A stretch of DNA of 54,187 nt from Streptococcus sp. HMSC072G04 (GTDB taxonomy: Bacteria; Bacillota; Bacilli; Lactobacillales; Streptococcaceae): assembly GCF_001813295.1 (NCBI RefSeq), contig NZ_KV812046.1, positions 160,858-215,044 of the forward strand, given 5' to 3'. Shown piece after piece: positions 17,745 through 25,948 of this stretch (within the stretch, counting starts at the first letter, position 1; each line of letters opens with the position of its first letter). The notes under the pieces were generated by a model that did not search any database, was not told where the DNA came from, and saw nothing but the letters and a program-made list of their open reading frames with translations. Made by a program: the position numbers and the translations under genes.

Positions 17745-18644
17745 ATGGCAAAAATTGTTGAGTGTATTCCAAACTTCTCTGAAGGACGCAATCAGGCTGT
17801 GATCGACGGATTAGCAGCTACAGCAAAAAGTATTCCAGGTGTCACTTTACTAGACTACTCGTCTGATGCCAGCCACAACCGTAGCGTCTTTACACTCGTT
17901 GGGGATGAAGAAAGCATTCAAGAAGTGGCTTTCCAATTGGTGAAATACGCTTCTGAAAACATTGATATGACCAAGCACGAAGGCGAACACCCTCGTATGG
18001 GGGCAACAGACGTTTGTCCATTCGTTCCGGTTAAAGATATCACTACAGCTGAATGCGTTGAGATTGCTAACAAAGTGGCTGAACGCATCAATCGTGAATT
18101 AGGTATTCCAATCTTCCTTTACGAAGATGCTGCAACTCGCCCAGAACGGAAAAACTTGGCGAAAGTGCGTAAAGGACAATTTGAAGGAATGCCAGAAAAA
18201 TTGTTGGAAGAAGACTGGAAGCCAGACTACGGTGAACGCAAGATTCACCCAACTGCAGGGGTTACAGCTGTCGGTGTCCGGATGCCACTCGTTGCTTTCA
18301 ATATCAACCTTGACACAGACGACCTAGAGATTGCCAATAAGATTTCTAAAATCATTCGTGGATCAAGCGGTGGATACAAATACTGTAAAGCGATCGGTGT
18401 CATGCTAGAAGATCGTAACATCGCCCAAGTCTCCATCAACATGGTCAACTTGGAACAATTCCCATTGTATCGTGTTGTGGAAACCGTTCGTTTCGAAGCA
18501 CAACGTTACGGTGTTCGCATCATCGGAACAGAACTTATCGGACTCGCTCCTGCTAAGGCTTTGATCGACTCTGCTGAATACTACTTGCAATTAGAAGACT
18601 TTGACTACAGCAAACAAGTCTTGGAAAATCACTTGTTGGGTTAG
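17745..18644 (+). CDS. ftcD: Glutamate formimidoyltransferase
   Basis: 299 aa with an AGAGG ribosome site. It transfers the formimino group of N-formimino-L-glutamate to tetrahydrofolate, releasing glutamate and 5-formimino-THF. The FTCD N-terminal fold is recognised by VECIPNFSEGRN at the start, LLDYSSDASHNRSVFTLVG (~36-54), HEGEHPRMGATDVCPFVP (~80-97) and IHPTAGVTAVGVR (~167). It corresponds to the transferase half of the fused vertebrate FTCD; here the cyclodeaminase is the separate next gene, 12 bases away. It provides the folate-linked alternative to HutG for the same substrate. Cytosolic. Confidence 0.96.
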   Translation: MAKIVECIPNFSEGRNQAVIDGLAATAKSIPGVTLLDYSSDASHNRSVFTLVGDEESIQEVAFQLVKYASENIDMTKHEGEHPRMGATDVCPFVPVKDITTAECVEIANKVAERINRELGIPIFLYEDAATRPERKNLAKVRKGQFEGMPEKLLEEDWKPDYGERKIHPTAGVTAVGVRMPLVAFNINLDTDDLEIANKISKIIRGSSGGYKYCKAIGVMLEDRNIAQVSINMVNLEQFPLYRVVETVRFEAQRYGVRIIGTELIGLAPAKALIDSAEYYLQLEDFDYSKQVLENHLLG

Positions 18645-18656
18645 AAAGGGAGTTCT

Positions 18657-19286
18657 ATGAAACTAGTTGACTTAAGTATTACGGAGTTTGCCAAGGTCCT
18701 TGGTTCGGATGCTCCAGCTCCAGGTGGTGGTTCTGCTGCTGCTCTATCTGCTGCGAATGGGATTTCCCTTACAAAAATGGTCTGTGAACTGACCATTGGC
18801 AAGAAAAAATACGCAGAATTTGAAGACCACATCAAAGGGGTTCATGAAAAAAGCGCTCAACTCCAAGACCAATTACTAGAAGCCATCGACAAGGATACAG
18901 AAGCCTTCAACGTCGTATCAGCTGTCTTTGATCTTCCAAAAGAAACGGAAGAAGAGAAAGCTGCTCGTCGTGAAGCCATGCAAAAAGCTTTGAAACATGC
19001 AACAGTATCTCCTTTCTCTATGATGGAGCTCATCGTTGAGGCTCTTGAAACCACCAAAGAAGCTGTTGGCAAGTCCAACACCAATGCGGCTAGTGACTTA
19101 GGGGTAGCTGCTCTGAATCTTAAAGCTGGCCTTCAAGGCGCTTGGCTCAATGTCTTGATCAACATTTCAGGAATCAAGGACCAAGACTTCGTCCAAGAAT
19201 ACCACGGCAAGGGACTCAAACTTCTCCAAACCGGTTCTGATCTTGCAGATAATATTTACCAAACCATTTTAGAAAGTCTTTCATAA
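18657..19286 (+). CDS. fchA: Formimidoyltetrahydrofolate cyclodeaminase
   Basis: 209 aa, starting 12 bases after ftcD with a GGGAG ribosome site. It converts 5-formimino-THF to 5,10-methenyl-THF and ammonia. It is the all-helical FTCD_C/FchA family: [17 protein letters not shown] (~22-38) contains the conserved glycine-rich turn. [20 protein letters not shown] (~140-159) is the second signature, lining the active site. It matches the cyclodeaminase half of vertebrate FTCD and clostridial FchA. Its tight linkage with ftcD implies channelling or at least matched expression. Confidence 0.95.
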   Translation: MKLVDLSITEFAKVLGSDAPAPGGGSAAALSAANGISLTKMVCELTIGKKKYAEFEDHIKGVHEKSAQLQDQLLEAIDKDTEAFNVVSAVFDLPKETEEEKAARREAMQKALKHATVSPFSMMELIVEALETTKEAVGKSNTNAASDLGVAALNLKAGLQGAWLNVLINISGIKDQDFVQEYHGKGLKLLQTGSDLADNIYQTILESLS

Positions 19287-19338
19287 GCCTATCAATCAAC
19301 TTTATAACTTCAATACTTACAAAGAAAGAAGGGATTCT

Positions 19339-21012
19339 ATGGTTTTATCGGATATTGAAATTGCCAATTCTGTCCAAATGAAGCCCATCACGGAAATCGC
19401 TGCTGAACTTGGATTGACCGAAGACGACATTTCGCTCTACGGAAAATACAAGGCAAAAATCGATAGCAACCAACTGGAACAACTAAAGGACAAGGAAGAT
19501 GGAAAGCTGATCCTCGTGACAGCCATCTCACCAACACCTGCTGGAGAAGGAAAGACTACCACCTCTGTTGGACTAGTGGATGCCCTCTCAGCTATTGGTG
19601 AGAAAGCTGTCATTGCCCTCCGCGAACCTTCACTTGGCCCTGTCTTTGGGATCAAGGGTGGAGCTGCCGGTGGTGGGTACGCTCAAGTGGTTCCAATGGA
19701 AGATATCAACCTTCATTTTACCGGAGACTTCCATGCCATTGGGATTGCCAACAACCTCCTTGCAGCCTTGATTGACAACCACATCCATCACGGCAATGAG
19801 TTGGGCATCGATTCTCGTCGCATTACCTGGAAACGGGTGGTCGATATGAACGACCGTCAGCTCCGTCATATTGTCGATGGCCTTCAAGGAAAAACAAACG
19901 GAGTTCCTCGTGAAGATGGCTTTGACATCACCGTGGCTTCTGAAATCATGGCCATTCTCTGTCTCTCAGAAAATATCCTTGATCTCAAAGAACGTCTTGA
20001 TCGCATCATTATTGGGTACAACTACCAAGGACAACCGGTCACAGCCAAAGATCTCAAGGCTGGAGGTGCCATGGCAGCTGTCCTCAAAGATGCCATCCAT
20101 CCAAATTTGGTGCAAACCTTGGAGCATACTCCTGCCATCATCCACGGCGGACCATTTGCCAATATCGCCCACGGCTGTAACAGTGTGCTGGCTACTAAAC
20201 TAGCCCTCAAATATGCAGACTATGTCGTGACAGAAGCTGGTTTTGGAGCAGACTTAGGCGCTGAAAAATTCATCGACATCAAGTGCCGCATGGCCGGACT
20301 CAAACCTGCTGCCGTTGTCCTCGTCGCAACCATCCGTGCCCTCAAAATGCATGGTGGGGTTGCCAAGGCAGACTTGGCTACTGAAAATGTTCAAGCCGTT
20401 ATCGATGGTCTACCAAACCTAGACAAACACTTGGCCAACATCCAAGAAGTCTATGGCCTACCTGTGGTCGTCGCCATTAACAAATTCCCACTGGATACAG
20501 AAGCTGAACTAGAAGCTGTCTATGAATCTTGTAAGAAACGCCATGTAGATGTGGTCATTTCAGATGTCTGGGCACATGGTGGAGCTGGTGGTCGTGACTT
20601 GGCTGAAAAAGTCATTCAACTGGCTCAAGAAGAAAACCACTTCTCTTATGTCTATGACGAAGAAGACAGCATTGAAACAAAATTGACCAAGATCGTCACA
20701 AAAGTCTATGGTGGTAAAGGCATCAGCTTAACACCAGCGGCCAAACGCGAACTCAAAGAATTAGAAGCTCTTGGCTTCTCAAACTACCCAATCTGTATGG
20801 CCAAAACCCAATACTCCTTCTCAGACGATGCGAAGAAGATGGGAGCACCAAAAGATTTCACAGTTAAAATCAGTAACCTTAAGGTGGCTGCCGGAGCTGG
20901 CTTTATCGTAGCTCTCACTGGTACCATTATGACCATGCCTGGCCTACCTAAAGTTCCTGCCAGTGAAAAGATTGATATCGATGCCCACGGTAATATCACT
21001 GGTCTCTTTTAA
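19339..21012 (+). CDS. fhs: Formate--tetrahydrofolate ligase
   Basis: 557 aa, the usual length. It catalyses formate + THF + ATP to 10-formyl-THF, and is reversible. Visible features are the N-terminal [12 protein letters not shown], the P-loop [10 protein letters not shown] (~66-75), the [21 protein letters not shown] region (~93-113) and a C-terminal [17 protein letters not shown]. In this operon it most plausibly runs backwards after methenyl-THF is hydrolysed to 10-formyl-THF, giving formate and ATP from the histidine formimino carbon (inference from context). Streptococci often have a housekeeping fhs elsewhere, so this may be a second, pathway-specific copy; that cannot be checked here. 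A 52-base gap precedes it; hutD follows after 15 bases. Confidence 0.96.
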   Translation: MVLSDIEIANSVQMKPITEIAAELGLTEDDISLYGKYKAKIDSNQLEQLKDKEDGKLILVTAISPTPAGEGKTTTSVGLVDALSAIGEKAVIALREPSLGPVFGIKGGAAGGGYAQVVPMEDINLHFTGDFHAIGIANNLLAALIDNHIHHGNELGIDSRRITWKRVVDMNDRQLRHIVDGLQGKTNGVPREDGFDITVASEIMAILCLSENILDLKERLDRIIIGYNYQGQPVTAKDLKAGGAMAAVLKDAIHPNLVQTLEHTPAIIHGGPFANIAHGCNSVLATKLALKYADYVVTEAGFGADLGAEKFIDIKCRMAGLKPAAVVLVATIRALKMHGGVAKADLATENVQAVIDGLPNLDKHLANIQEVYGLPVVVAINKFPLDTEAELEAVYESCKKRHVDVVISDVWAHGGAGGRDLAEKVIQLAQEENHFSYVYDEEDSIETKLTKIVTKVYGGKGISLTPAAKRELKELEALGFSNYPICMAKTQYSFSDDAKKMGAPKDFTVKISNLKVAAGAGFIVALTGTIMTMPGLPKVPASEKIDIDAHGNITGLF

Positions 21013-21027
21013 GAAAGAAGGCGTCCT

Positions 21028-21606
21028 ATGGTGACTCTCCTTCATCTTACCCCCGCAGATTATCAAATTTCTACCTGGTCCGGTGGCCAAACCACCCAAC
21101 TCTTTCTCTCCCCAGAGGGAGGAAGCTATCCAGATCGGACCTTTGACTTCCGCCTCTCTACTGCAACAGTAGAGGTTGAAAAAAGTAACTTTACCGATCT
21201 CACGGGCTACCGCCGAATCTTGATGCCCTTGAATGCCTCCATTAGGCTCACCCATCACCATAAAGAAGTGGTTTTGAACCCCTTTCAAAGCTACTTCTTT
21301 GATGGGGGAGATCCTGTATCTAGCAAAGGGACTTGTCAAGACTTTAATTTGATTTACAAACCTTCTTATCAGGGGCATATGAGTGCTATATCCCCAAAAG
21401 AGAGTGTCAAAAGTCAGAGTCGCTATCAATTGATCTACGCTCTCTGTCCACTAACACTCGAATGGGGAAACAATCATTCTCAAACTCTCCAAACTCACGA
21501 GCTCCTGGTGATCGAACAAGCATCTCCTCTTCAAGAGATGACAATCACGTTTTTACCCCATCAGTCTGGGGAGCAACCGATTGCTATCTGGACTGAACTA
21601 CAATAA
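21028..21606 (+). CDS. hutD: HutD-family protein
   Basis: 192 aa with AAGGCG before the ATG and 15 bases after fhs. It is a cupin-like HutD family member, recognised by WSGGQTTQLFLSP (~19-31), FDFRLSTATVE (~41-51), a GYRRILMPL strand (~60-68), the PFQSYFFDGGDPV block (~88-100) and DFNLIY. HutD proteins occur widely in hut operons. In Pseudomonas, HutD is described as setting an upper limit to hut expression, with a proposed ligand such as formiminoglutamate; biochemical function is unsettled. Its position between the folate genes and the permease supports a regulatory or housekeeping role in histidine use. Confidence 0.88.
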   Translation: MVTLLHLTPADYQISTWSGGQTTQLFLSPEGGSYPDRTFDFRLSTATVEVEKSNFTDLTGYRRILMPLNASIRLTHHHKEVVLNPFQSYFFDGGDPVSSKGTCQDFNLIYKPSYQGHMSAISPKESVKSQSRYQLIYALCPLTLEWGNNHSQTLQTHELLVIEQASPLQEMTITFLPHQSGEQPIAIWTELQ

Positions 21607-21627
21607 TGTTCACAAAGGAGAAACATT

Positions 21628-22956
21628 ATGAACGGAGCACATAAACAGTCGATTGAGGAACAAGAAAAAGCGAAATTCAGCTTTAGCGGTGCCACTCTTT
21701 ACGGTATCAACGCCGTAATCGGTTCTGGTATCTTCCTCCTCCCTCAAAAAATTTATTCTGGCCTCGGACCAGCTTCTCTAGCTGTCATGTTCGGGGTTGC
21801 CATTCTCGTCATGCTACTATCAGCCTGTCTGGCTGAAACAGCTGGCTACTTCGACAAAAACGGTGGAGCCATGCAATACTCAAAAGCCGCTTTCGGAGAC
21901 TTCGTTGGCTTTAACGTTGGGATTCTCGGTTGGGCCGTTACTGTTATCGCTTGGGCTGCCATGTTAGCAGGCTTTGCTAAGATCTTCATCATCACCTTCC
22001 CAGCATTTGAAGGCTACAACCTTCCGATCAGTATCGGTATGCTGATTCTCTTGAGTCTGATGAACATTGCCGGTCTGAAAACCTCTAAGATGTTTACTCT
22101 GACAGCTACTGTTGCAAAATTAATTCCAATTGTCCTCTTCTCACTCTTTGCCATCTTCTTCATTTCCGGTGGCGTGAGCAAAGGCAACTTCACACCTTTC
22201 CTTCAATTGGAAAGTGGAACAAACCTCTTCAGTTCTATTTCTAGTACAGCCGTCTACATCTTCTACGGTTTCATCGGATTTGAAACCATGTCTATCGTTG
22301 CAGGGGAAATGCGCAACCCTGAAAAGAATGTTCCCCGCGCTATTCTAGGTTCTATCAGTATTGTATCTGTTCTCTACATGTTGATCATCGCTGGAACAAT
22401 CGCCATGCTTGGTGGTCGCATTATGCAAACCGGTGCACCAGTACAAGACGCATTTGTCGAAATGATTGGCCCTATCGGAGCTCCACTCGTTTCTTACGGA
22501 GCCCTCATTTCAATCGCCGGTCTAAACATCGGTGAATCCATCATGGTCCCTCGTTTTGGTGCCGCATTAGCAACTGAAAAACTCTTACCAGAAGGGCTTG
22601 GAAAAACAAACTCTAAGAATGCCCCTGTCATTGCCATTATCATCTCTGGTATCTTCGCTTTCTTACTCTTGTTATCCGGCTCTTTCGAATCATTAGCAAC
22701 ATTCAGTGTTGTCTTCCGTTTCTTCCAATACATTCCAACTGCTTTGGCAGCCATCAAACTCAGAAAAATGTACCCAGACAAAAAGGTTACCTTCCGAGTA
22801 CCATTTGGTCCCGTTATCCCAGTTCTAGCTGTTGTCATTAGTATCTTGATGATTGCAGGGGACAACCTAATGAACTTTGTTTGGGGGGCCATCGGTCTCG
22901 TGATTGCAAGTGGACTCTACTTTGTTTTCCACGGTGATAAACTACACAAATCTTAA
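21628..22956 (+). CDS. APC-superfamily amino acid permease, probable histidine (or urocanate) importer
   Basis: 442 aa, starting 21 bases after hutD with an AAAGGAG site. About 12 hydrophobic segments are visible. The N-terminal LYGINAVIGSGIFLLP (~25-40) is the TM1 substrate-binding signature with the unwound GSG(I/V) of the APC fold. YIFYGFIGFETMSIVAGEM (~208-226) is the TM6 motif with the conserved FIGFE. NPEKNVPRAI follows as the cytoplasmic loop. The C-terminus is short and charged. Location inside the hut operon indicates histidine uptake; urocanate is the alternative. A structured 232-base gap separates it from hutH. Confidence 0.9.
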   Translation: MNGAHKQSIEEQEKAKFSFSGATLYGINAVIGSGIFLLPQKIYSGLGPASLAVMFGVAILVMLLSACLAETAGYFDKNGGAMQYSKAAFGDFVGFNVGILGWAVTVIAWAAMLAGFAKIFIITFPAFEGYNLPISIGMLILLSLMNIAGLKTSKMFTLTATVAKLIPIVLFSLFAIFFISGGVSKGNFTPFLQLESGTNLFSSISSTAVYIFYGFIGFETMSIVAGEMRNPEKNVPRAILGSISIVSVLYMLIIAGTIAMLGGRIMQTGAPVQDAFVEMIGPIGAPLVSYGALISIAGLNIGESIMVPRFGAALATEKLLPEGLGKTNSKNAPVIAIIISGIFAFLLLLSGSFESLATFSVVFRFFQYIPTALAAIKLRKMYPDKKVTFRVPFGPVIPVLAVVISILMIAGDNLMNFVWGAIGLVIASGLYFVFHGDKLHKS

Positions 22957-22985
22957 GCCCTTCCTCACTAATTTTCTTTACACAG

Positions 22986-23038
22986 TAGATGGGAACAGAG
23001 ACGGGAGCGAAGCTCGGTTTTGCTCCCTAACCCATCTA
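22986..23038 (+). other. Nested inverted repeats between permease and hutH
   Basis: TAGATGGG (22986-22993) pairs with CCCATCTA (23031-23038) and encloses GGGAGC (23003-23008)/GCTCCC (23022-23027). No U-run follows. It sits in a 232-base gap (22957-23188) that has no other gene and no clear promoter. It may be an mRNA processing or stability element. Confidence 0.6.
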
Positions 23039-23188
23039 GGACTCCACGAATGTCAAACCTGAGCCCTTTTCTCTAAGACTCTTCTCAAATTTCTTAAGAT
23101 CAATAGACAATGGGCCCATGTTTGGTATTCAAACCGAAGTAAACAACACTACTTCCACAGAACAACTATTCATAATCGGAGGTTTTAT

Positions 23189-24730
23189 ATGACTCAATTG
23201 ATTCATTTAGATGGTAATAGCTTAACACTCGAAGAAGTCATCGCTGTAGCTCGGCACGGTGCCCAATGTGAGCTTGATGAACAAGCCAAAGAAGCCGTTA
23301 TCGCATCCCGTAAAATCGTTGATGACATTGTCCGTGAAAAACGAGTCGTCTATGGTGTAACCACTGGCTTTGGTTCCCTCTGTAATGTCAGCATCTCTCC
23401 AGAAGATACTGTTCAACTGCAAGAAAACCTGATCCGAACTCACTCATCTGGCTTCGGTGATCCACTTCCTGAAGATGCCGTTCGTGCCATCATGCTGATC
23501 CGTATCAACTCACTCTTGAAAGGTTATTCTGGCATTCGTCTGTCAACTGTTGAAAAACTGTTAGAATTGCTCAACAAAGGAGTCACTCCTTATATCCCTG
23601 AAAAAGGCTCTCTCGGAGCTTCTGGAGACTTAGCACCACTTGCTCATATGGTTTTACCAATGTTGGGTCTTGGACGCGCCTACTACAAAGGAGAACTTCT
23701 CAGTGGTCAAGAAGCCTTAGATCGTGCTGGAATTGAAAAGATCCAATTAGCAGCCAAAGAAGGGCTTGCCTTGATCAATGGTACGACTGTCCTAACCGGT
23801 ATCGGTGCTCTTGCGACTTATGATGGTATCCAATTGCTCAAACTCTCTGATATCGCTGGTGCTCTCTCAATGGAAGTTCACAATGGAATTACCAGTCCAT
23901 TCGAAGAAGACCTTCATTCCATCCGCCCACAAAGTGGACAATTGGCAACTGCTCGCAACATCCGTAACCTTCTTGAAGGAAGCAAGAATACCACTGTTGC
24001 GACTCAACAACGGGTACAAGATCCTTATACACTTCGCTGTATCCCTCAAATACATGGAGCCAGCAAGGATTCTATTGCTTACGTAAAAGAAAAAGTTGAA
24101 ATCGAAATCAACTCTGTCACAGATAACCCAATCATTACCAAAGAAGGACACGTCATCTCAGGAGGTAACTTCCACGGTGAACCAATGGCGCAACCATTTG
24201 ACTTCTTAGGCATTGCCCTTTCTGAAATTGGGAACGTATCTGAACGTCGGGTGGAACGCTTGGTCAACAGCCAACTCAGTAAATTACCATCCTTCTTGGT
24301 CAAACACCCTGGACTCAACTCAGGCTTCATGATTACCCAGTATGCTTGTGCATCCCTTGCATCGGAAAATAAAATTTTGGCTCACCCTGCTAGTGTCGAT
24401 TCTATTCCATCTTGTGAAAACCAAGAAGATTTCGTCAGCATGGGAACGACTGCCGCTCGTAAAGCAGCAGAAATTCTTAAAAACTCACGTCGCATCGTTG
24501 CTACTGAAATCATGGCAGCTTGCCAAGCCTTGGATCTCAAGCCAGAAAATCATGAACTTGGTAAAGGTACAAAACCAGCTTATGAGCTGATTCGTCAAAA
24601 ACTGAACTTCATTGAATTTGACAAAGATATCGAAATCTTTGAAGAACTTAATAAAGCATCTGCTGTTGTCGAAAGCGAAGAATTCTTAGCAACCATCGAA
24701 AAAGCAGTTGACTTAAGCATTCAATACTGA
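23189..24730 (+). CDS. hutH: Histidine ammonia-lyase
   Basis: 513 aa with CGGAGG before the ATG. It deaminates L-histidine to trans-urocanate, the first step of the pathway. Ala-Ser-Gly at 144-146 ([12 protein letters not shown]) is the tripeptide that cyclises to the MIO electrophile. YGVTTGFG (~55-62), the [11 protein letters not shown] block (~78-88), SVTDNPI and the GNFHGEP substrate loop are all present. Length and motifs are those of HAL, not of phenylalanine/tyrosine lyases. It is downstream of the permease behind a structured intercistronic region; a strong hairpin follows before hutG. Confidence 0.97.
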   Translation: MTQLIHLDGNSLTLEEVIAVARHGAQCELDEQAKEAVIASRKIVDDIVREKRVVYGVTTGFGSLCNVSISPEDTVQLQENLIRTHSSGFGDPLPEDAVRAIMLIRINSLLKGYSGIRLSTVEKLLELLNKGVTPYIPEKGSLGASGDLAPLAHMVLPMLGLGRAYYKGELLSGQEALDRAGIEKIQLAAKEGLALINGTTVLTGIGALATYDGIQLLKLSDIAGALSMEVHNGITSPFEEDLHSIRPQSGQLATARNIRNLLEGSKNTTVATQQRVQDPYTLRCIPQIHGASKDSIAYVKEKVEIEINSVTDNPIITKEGHVISGGNFHGEPMAQPFDFLGIALSEIGNVSERRVERLVNSQLSKLPSFLVKHPGLNSGFMITQYACASLASENKILAHPASVDSIPSCENQEDFVSMGTTAARKAAEILKNSRRIVATEIMAACQALDLKPENHELGKGTKPAYELIRQKLNFIEFDKDIEIFEELNKASAVVESEEFLATIEKAVDLSIQY

Positions 24731-24742
24731 TACAGTAAGAAT

Positions 24743-24787
24743 AAAGCAAAACAGAGGCTGGCGATCTTCTCAGCCTCTGCCTGCTTT
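24743..24787 (+). other. Intercistronic hairpin hutH-hutG
   Basis: CAGAGGCTG (24752-24760) pairs perfectly with CAGCCTCTG (24771-24779). AAAGC/GCTTT (24743-24747/24783-24787) can extend it. There is no U-run, and the hutG ribosome site follows 12 bases later. Confidence 0.6.
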
Positions 24788-24812
24788 CAGAAAAATAAGG
24801 GAGGCGACAAGC

Positions 24813-25805
24813 TTGCTCACAAACTACTATCCAATGACCTACAGCTACTACCAAGGTAGCATCGAGGACAATCCCTACACGGCCAAATGGGGAATGGTCA
24901 CCAAATTTTTAGACCTAAACGACGAGACCCTCACTCCATTTGAGGGTATGACCTTTGGGATCATCGGCTTTAAGAGCGACAAAGGAGTCTATATCAATAA
25001 TGGGCGTGTAGGAGCAGTCGAGGGTCCTACAGCCATCCGTTCTCAAATCGCTAAACTTCCATGGCACTGGGGAACCAATGTGACAGTGTATGATGTGGGA
25101 AATATTGACGGGCCTAACCATTCACTAGAAGAACTCCAAGATAGTCTCTCACAAGCGATCCAGCGCATGTACCAATTAGGGATCCAACCCATTGTCCTAG
25201 GAGGCGGTCACGGAACTGCTTACGGCCACTATCTAGGGATTCAATCCAGTTTAGAAAAAGATGAACAACTGGCTGTGATCAATCTGGATGCCCACTTTGA
25301 TTTGCGACCTTACGACCAAACCGGTCCCAATTCTGGAACAGGTTTTCGTCAAATGGCTGATCATGCTAAAGAAAAAGGTCAGGACTTCCCTTACCTCATC
25401 CTGGGGATCCAAGAGCACAATAATAACCTCTTCCTCTTTAATTACGTTGCTAAAACACCAAGCATTGATTTTTTAACTGGCCAAGATCTCTTCCAGATGA
25501 GCCACCAAGCCATTCTGGATCGAATCGATCAATTTTTAGGAAACCAAACCGCGATCTATCTGTCTATTGATATGGATTGCTTTGCGGTCGGCTCTGCTCC
25601 TGGTGTTAGCGCCATCCAATCACTTGGTGTCGATCCTAAACTAGCCCTTCTGCTTCTCCAACACATTGCTGCTAGTGGCAAGCTAATCGGATTTGATGTC
25701 GTGGAAGTTTCTCCTCCTCATGACATTGATAACCATACTTCAAATCTTGCTGCGACCTTTATCTTTTACTTGACCCAAATATTGGCGCAACAAAAACTGA
25801 ACTAG
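24813..25805 (+). CDS. hutG: Formimidoylglutamase (TTG start)
   Basis: 330 aa from TTG 24813, placed 8 bases after GGGAGG. The first ATG, 21 bases on, has no ribosome site. It is a ureohydrolase (arginase/agmatinase) family enzyme that hydrolyses N-formimino-L-glutamate to glutamate and formamide. The binuclear Mn site is visible as [10 protein letters not shown] (~130), [10 protein letters not shown] (~156) and SIDMDCFA (~255). VVEVSPPHD near the C-terminus is the usual family end. This HutG family is distinct from the deacylase-type HutG of Pseudomonas. Its presence with FtcD means two routes for one substrate. Last gene of the operon, followed by a strong terminator. Confidence 0.93.
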   Translation: MLTNYYPMTYSYYQGSIEDNPYTAKWGMVTKFLDLNDETLTPFEGMTFGIIGFKSDKGVYINNGRVGAVEGPTAIRSQIAKLPWHWGTNVTVYDVGNIDGPNHSLEELQDSLSQAIQRMYQLGIQPIVLGGGHGTAYGHYLGIQSSLEKDEQLAVINLDAHFDLRPYDQTGPNSGTGFRQMADHAKEKGQDFPYLILGIQEHNNNLFLFNYVAKTPSIDFLTGQDLFQMSHQAILDRIDQFLGNQTAIYLSIDMDCFAVGSAPGVSAIQSLGVDPKLALLLLQHIAASGKLIGFDVVEVSPPHDIDNHTSNLAATFIFYLTQILAQQKLN

Positions 25806-25823
25806 GAAGATTTCTACACACAT

Positions 25824-25868
25824 AAAAAGCATAGAAACACCCATTACTAGGGTGTTTCTATGCTTTTT
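25824..25868. terminator. Bidirectional terminator between hutG and the SARP-type regulator
   Basis: A 19-base arm at 25824-25842 (AAAAAGCATAGAAACACCC) pairs perfectly with 25850-25868 around ATTACTA. A- and T-runs on both sides make it work for both convergent genes. Confidence 0.95.
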
Positions 25869-25948
25869 CTTCATTTTCAGACACAACGATTTTTGCCTGA
25901 AAGGAGGACAGGCCACTTAGCCCTCTCTTATGATTTAGGCAAGAGACA

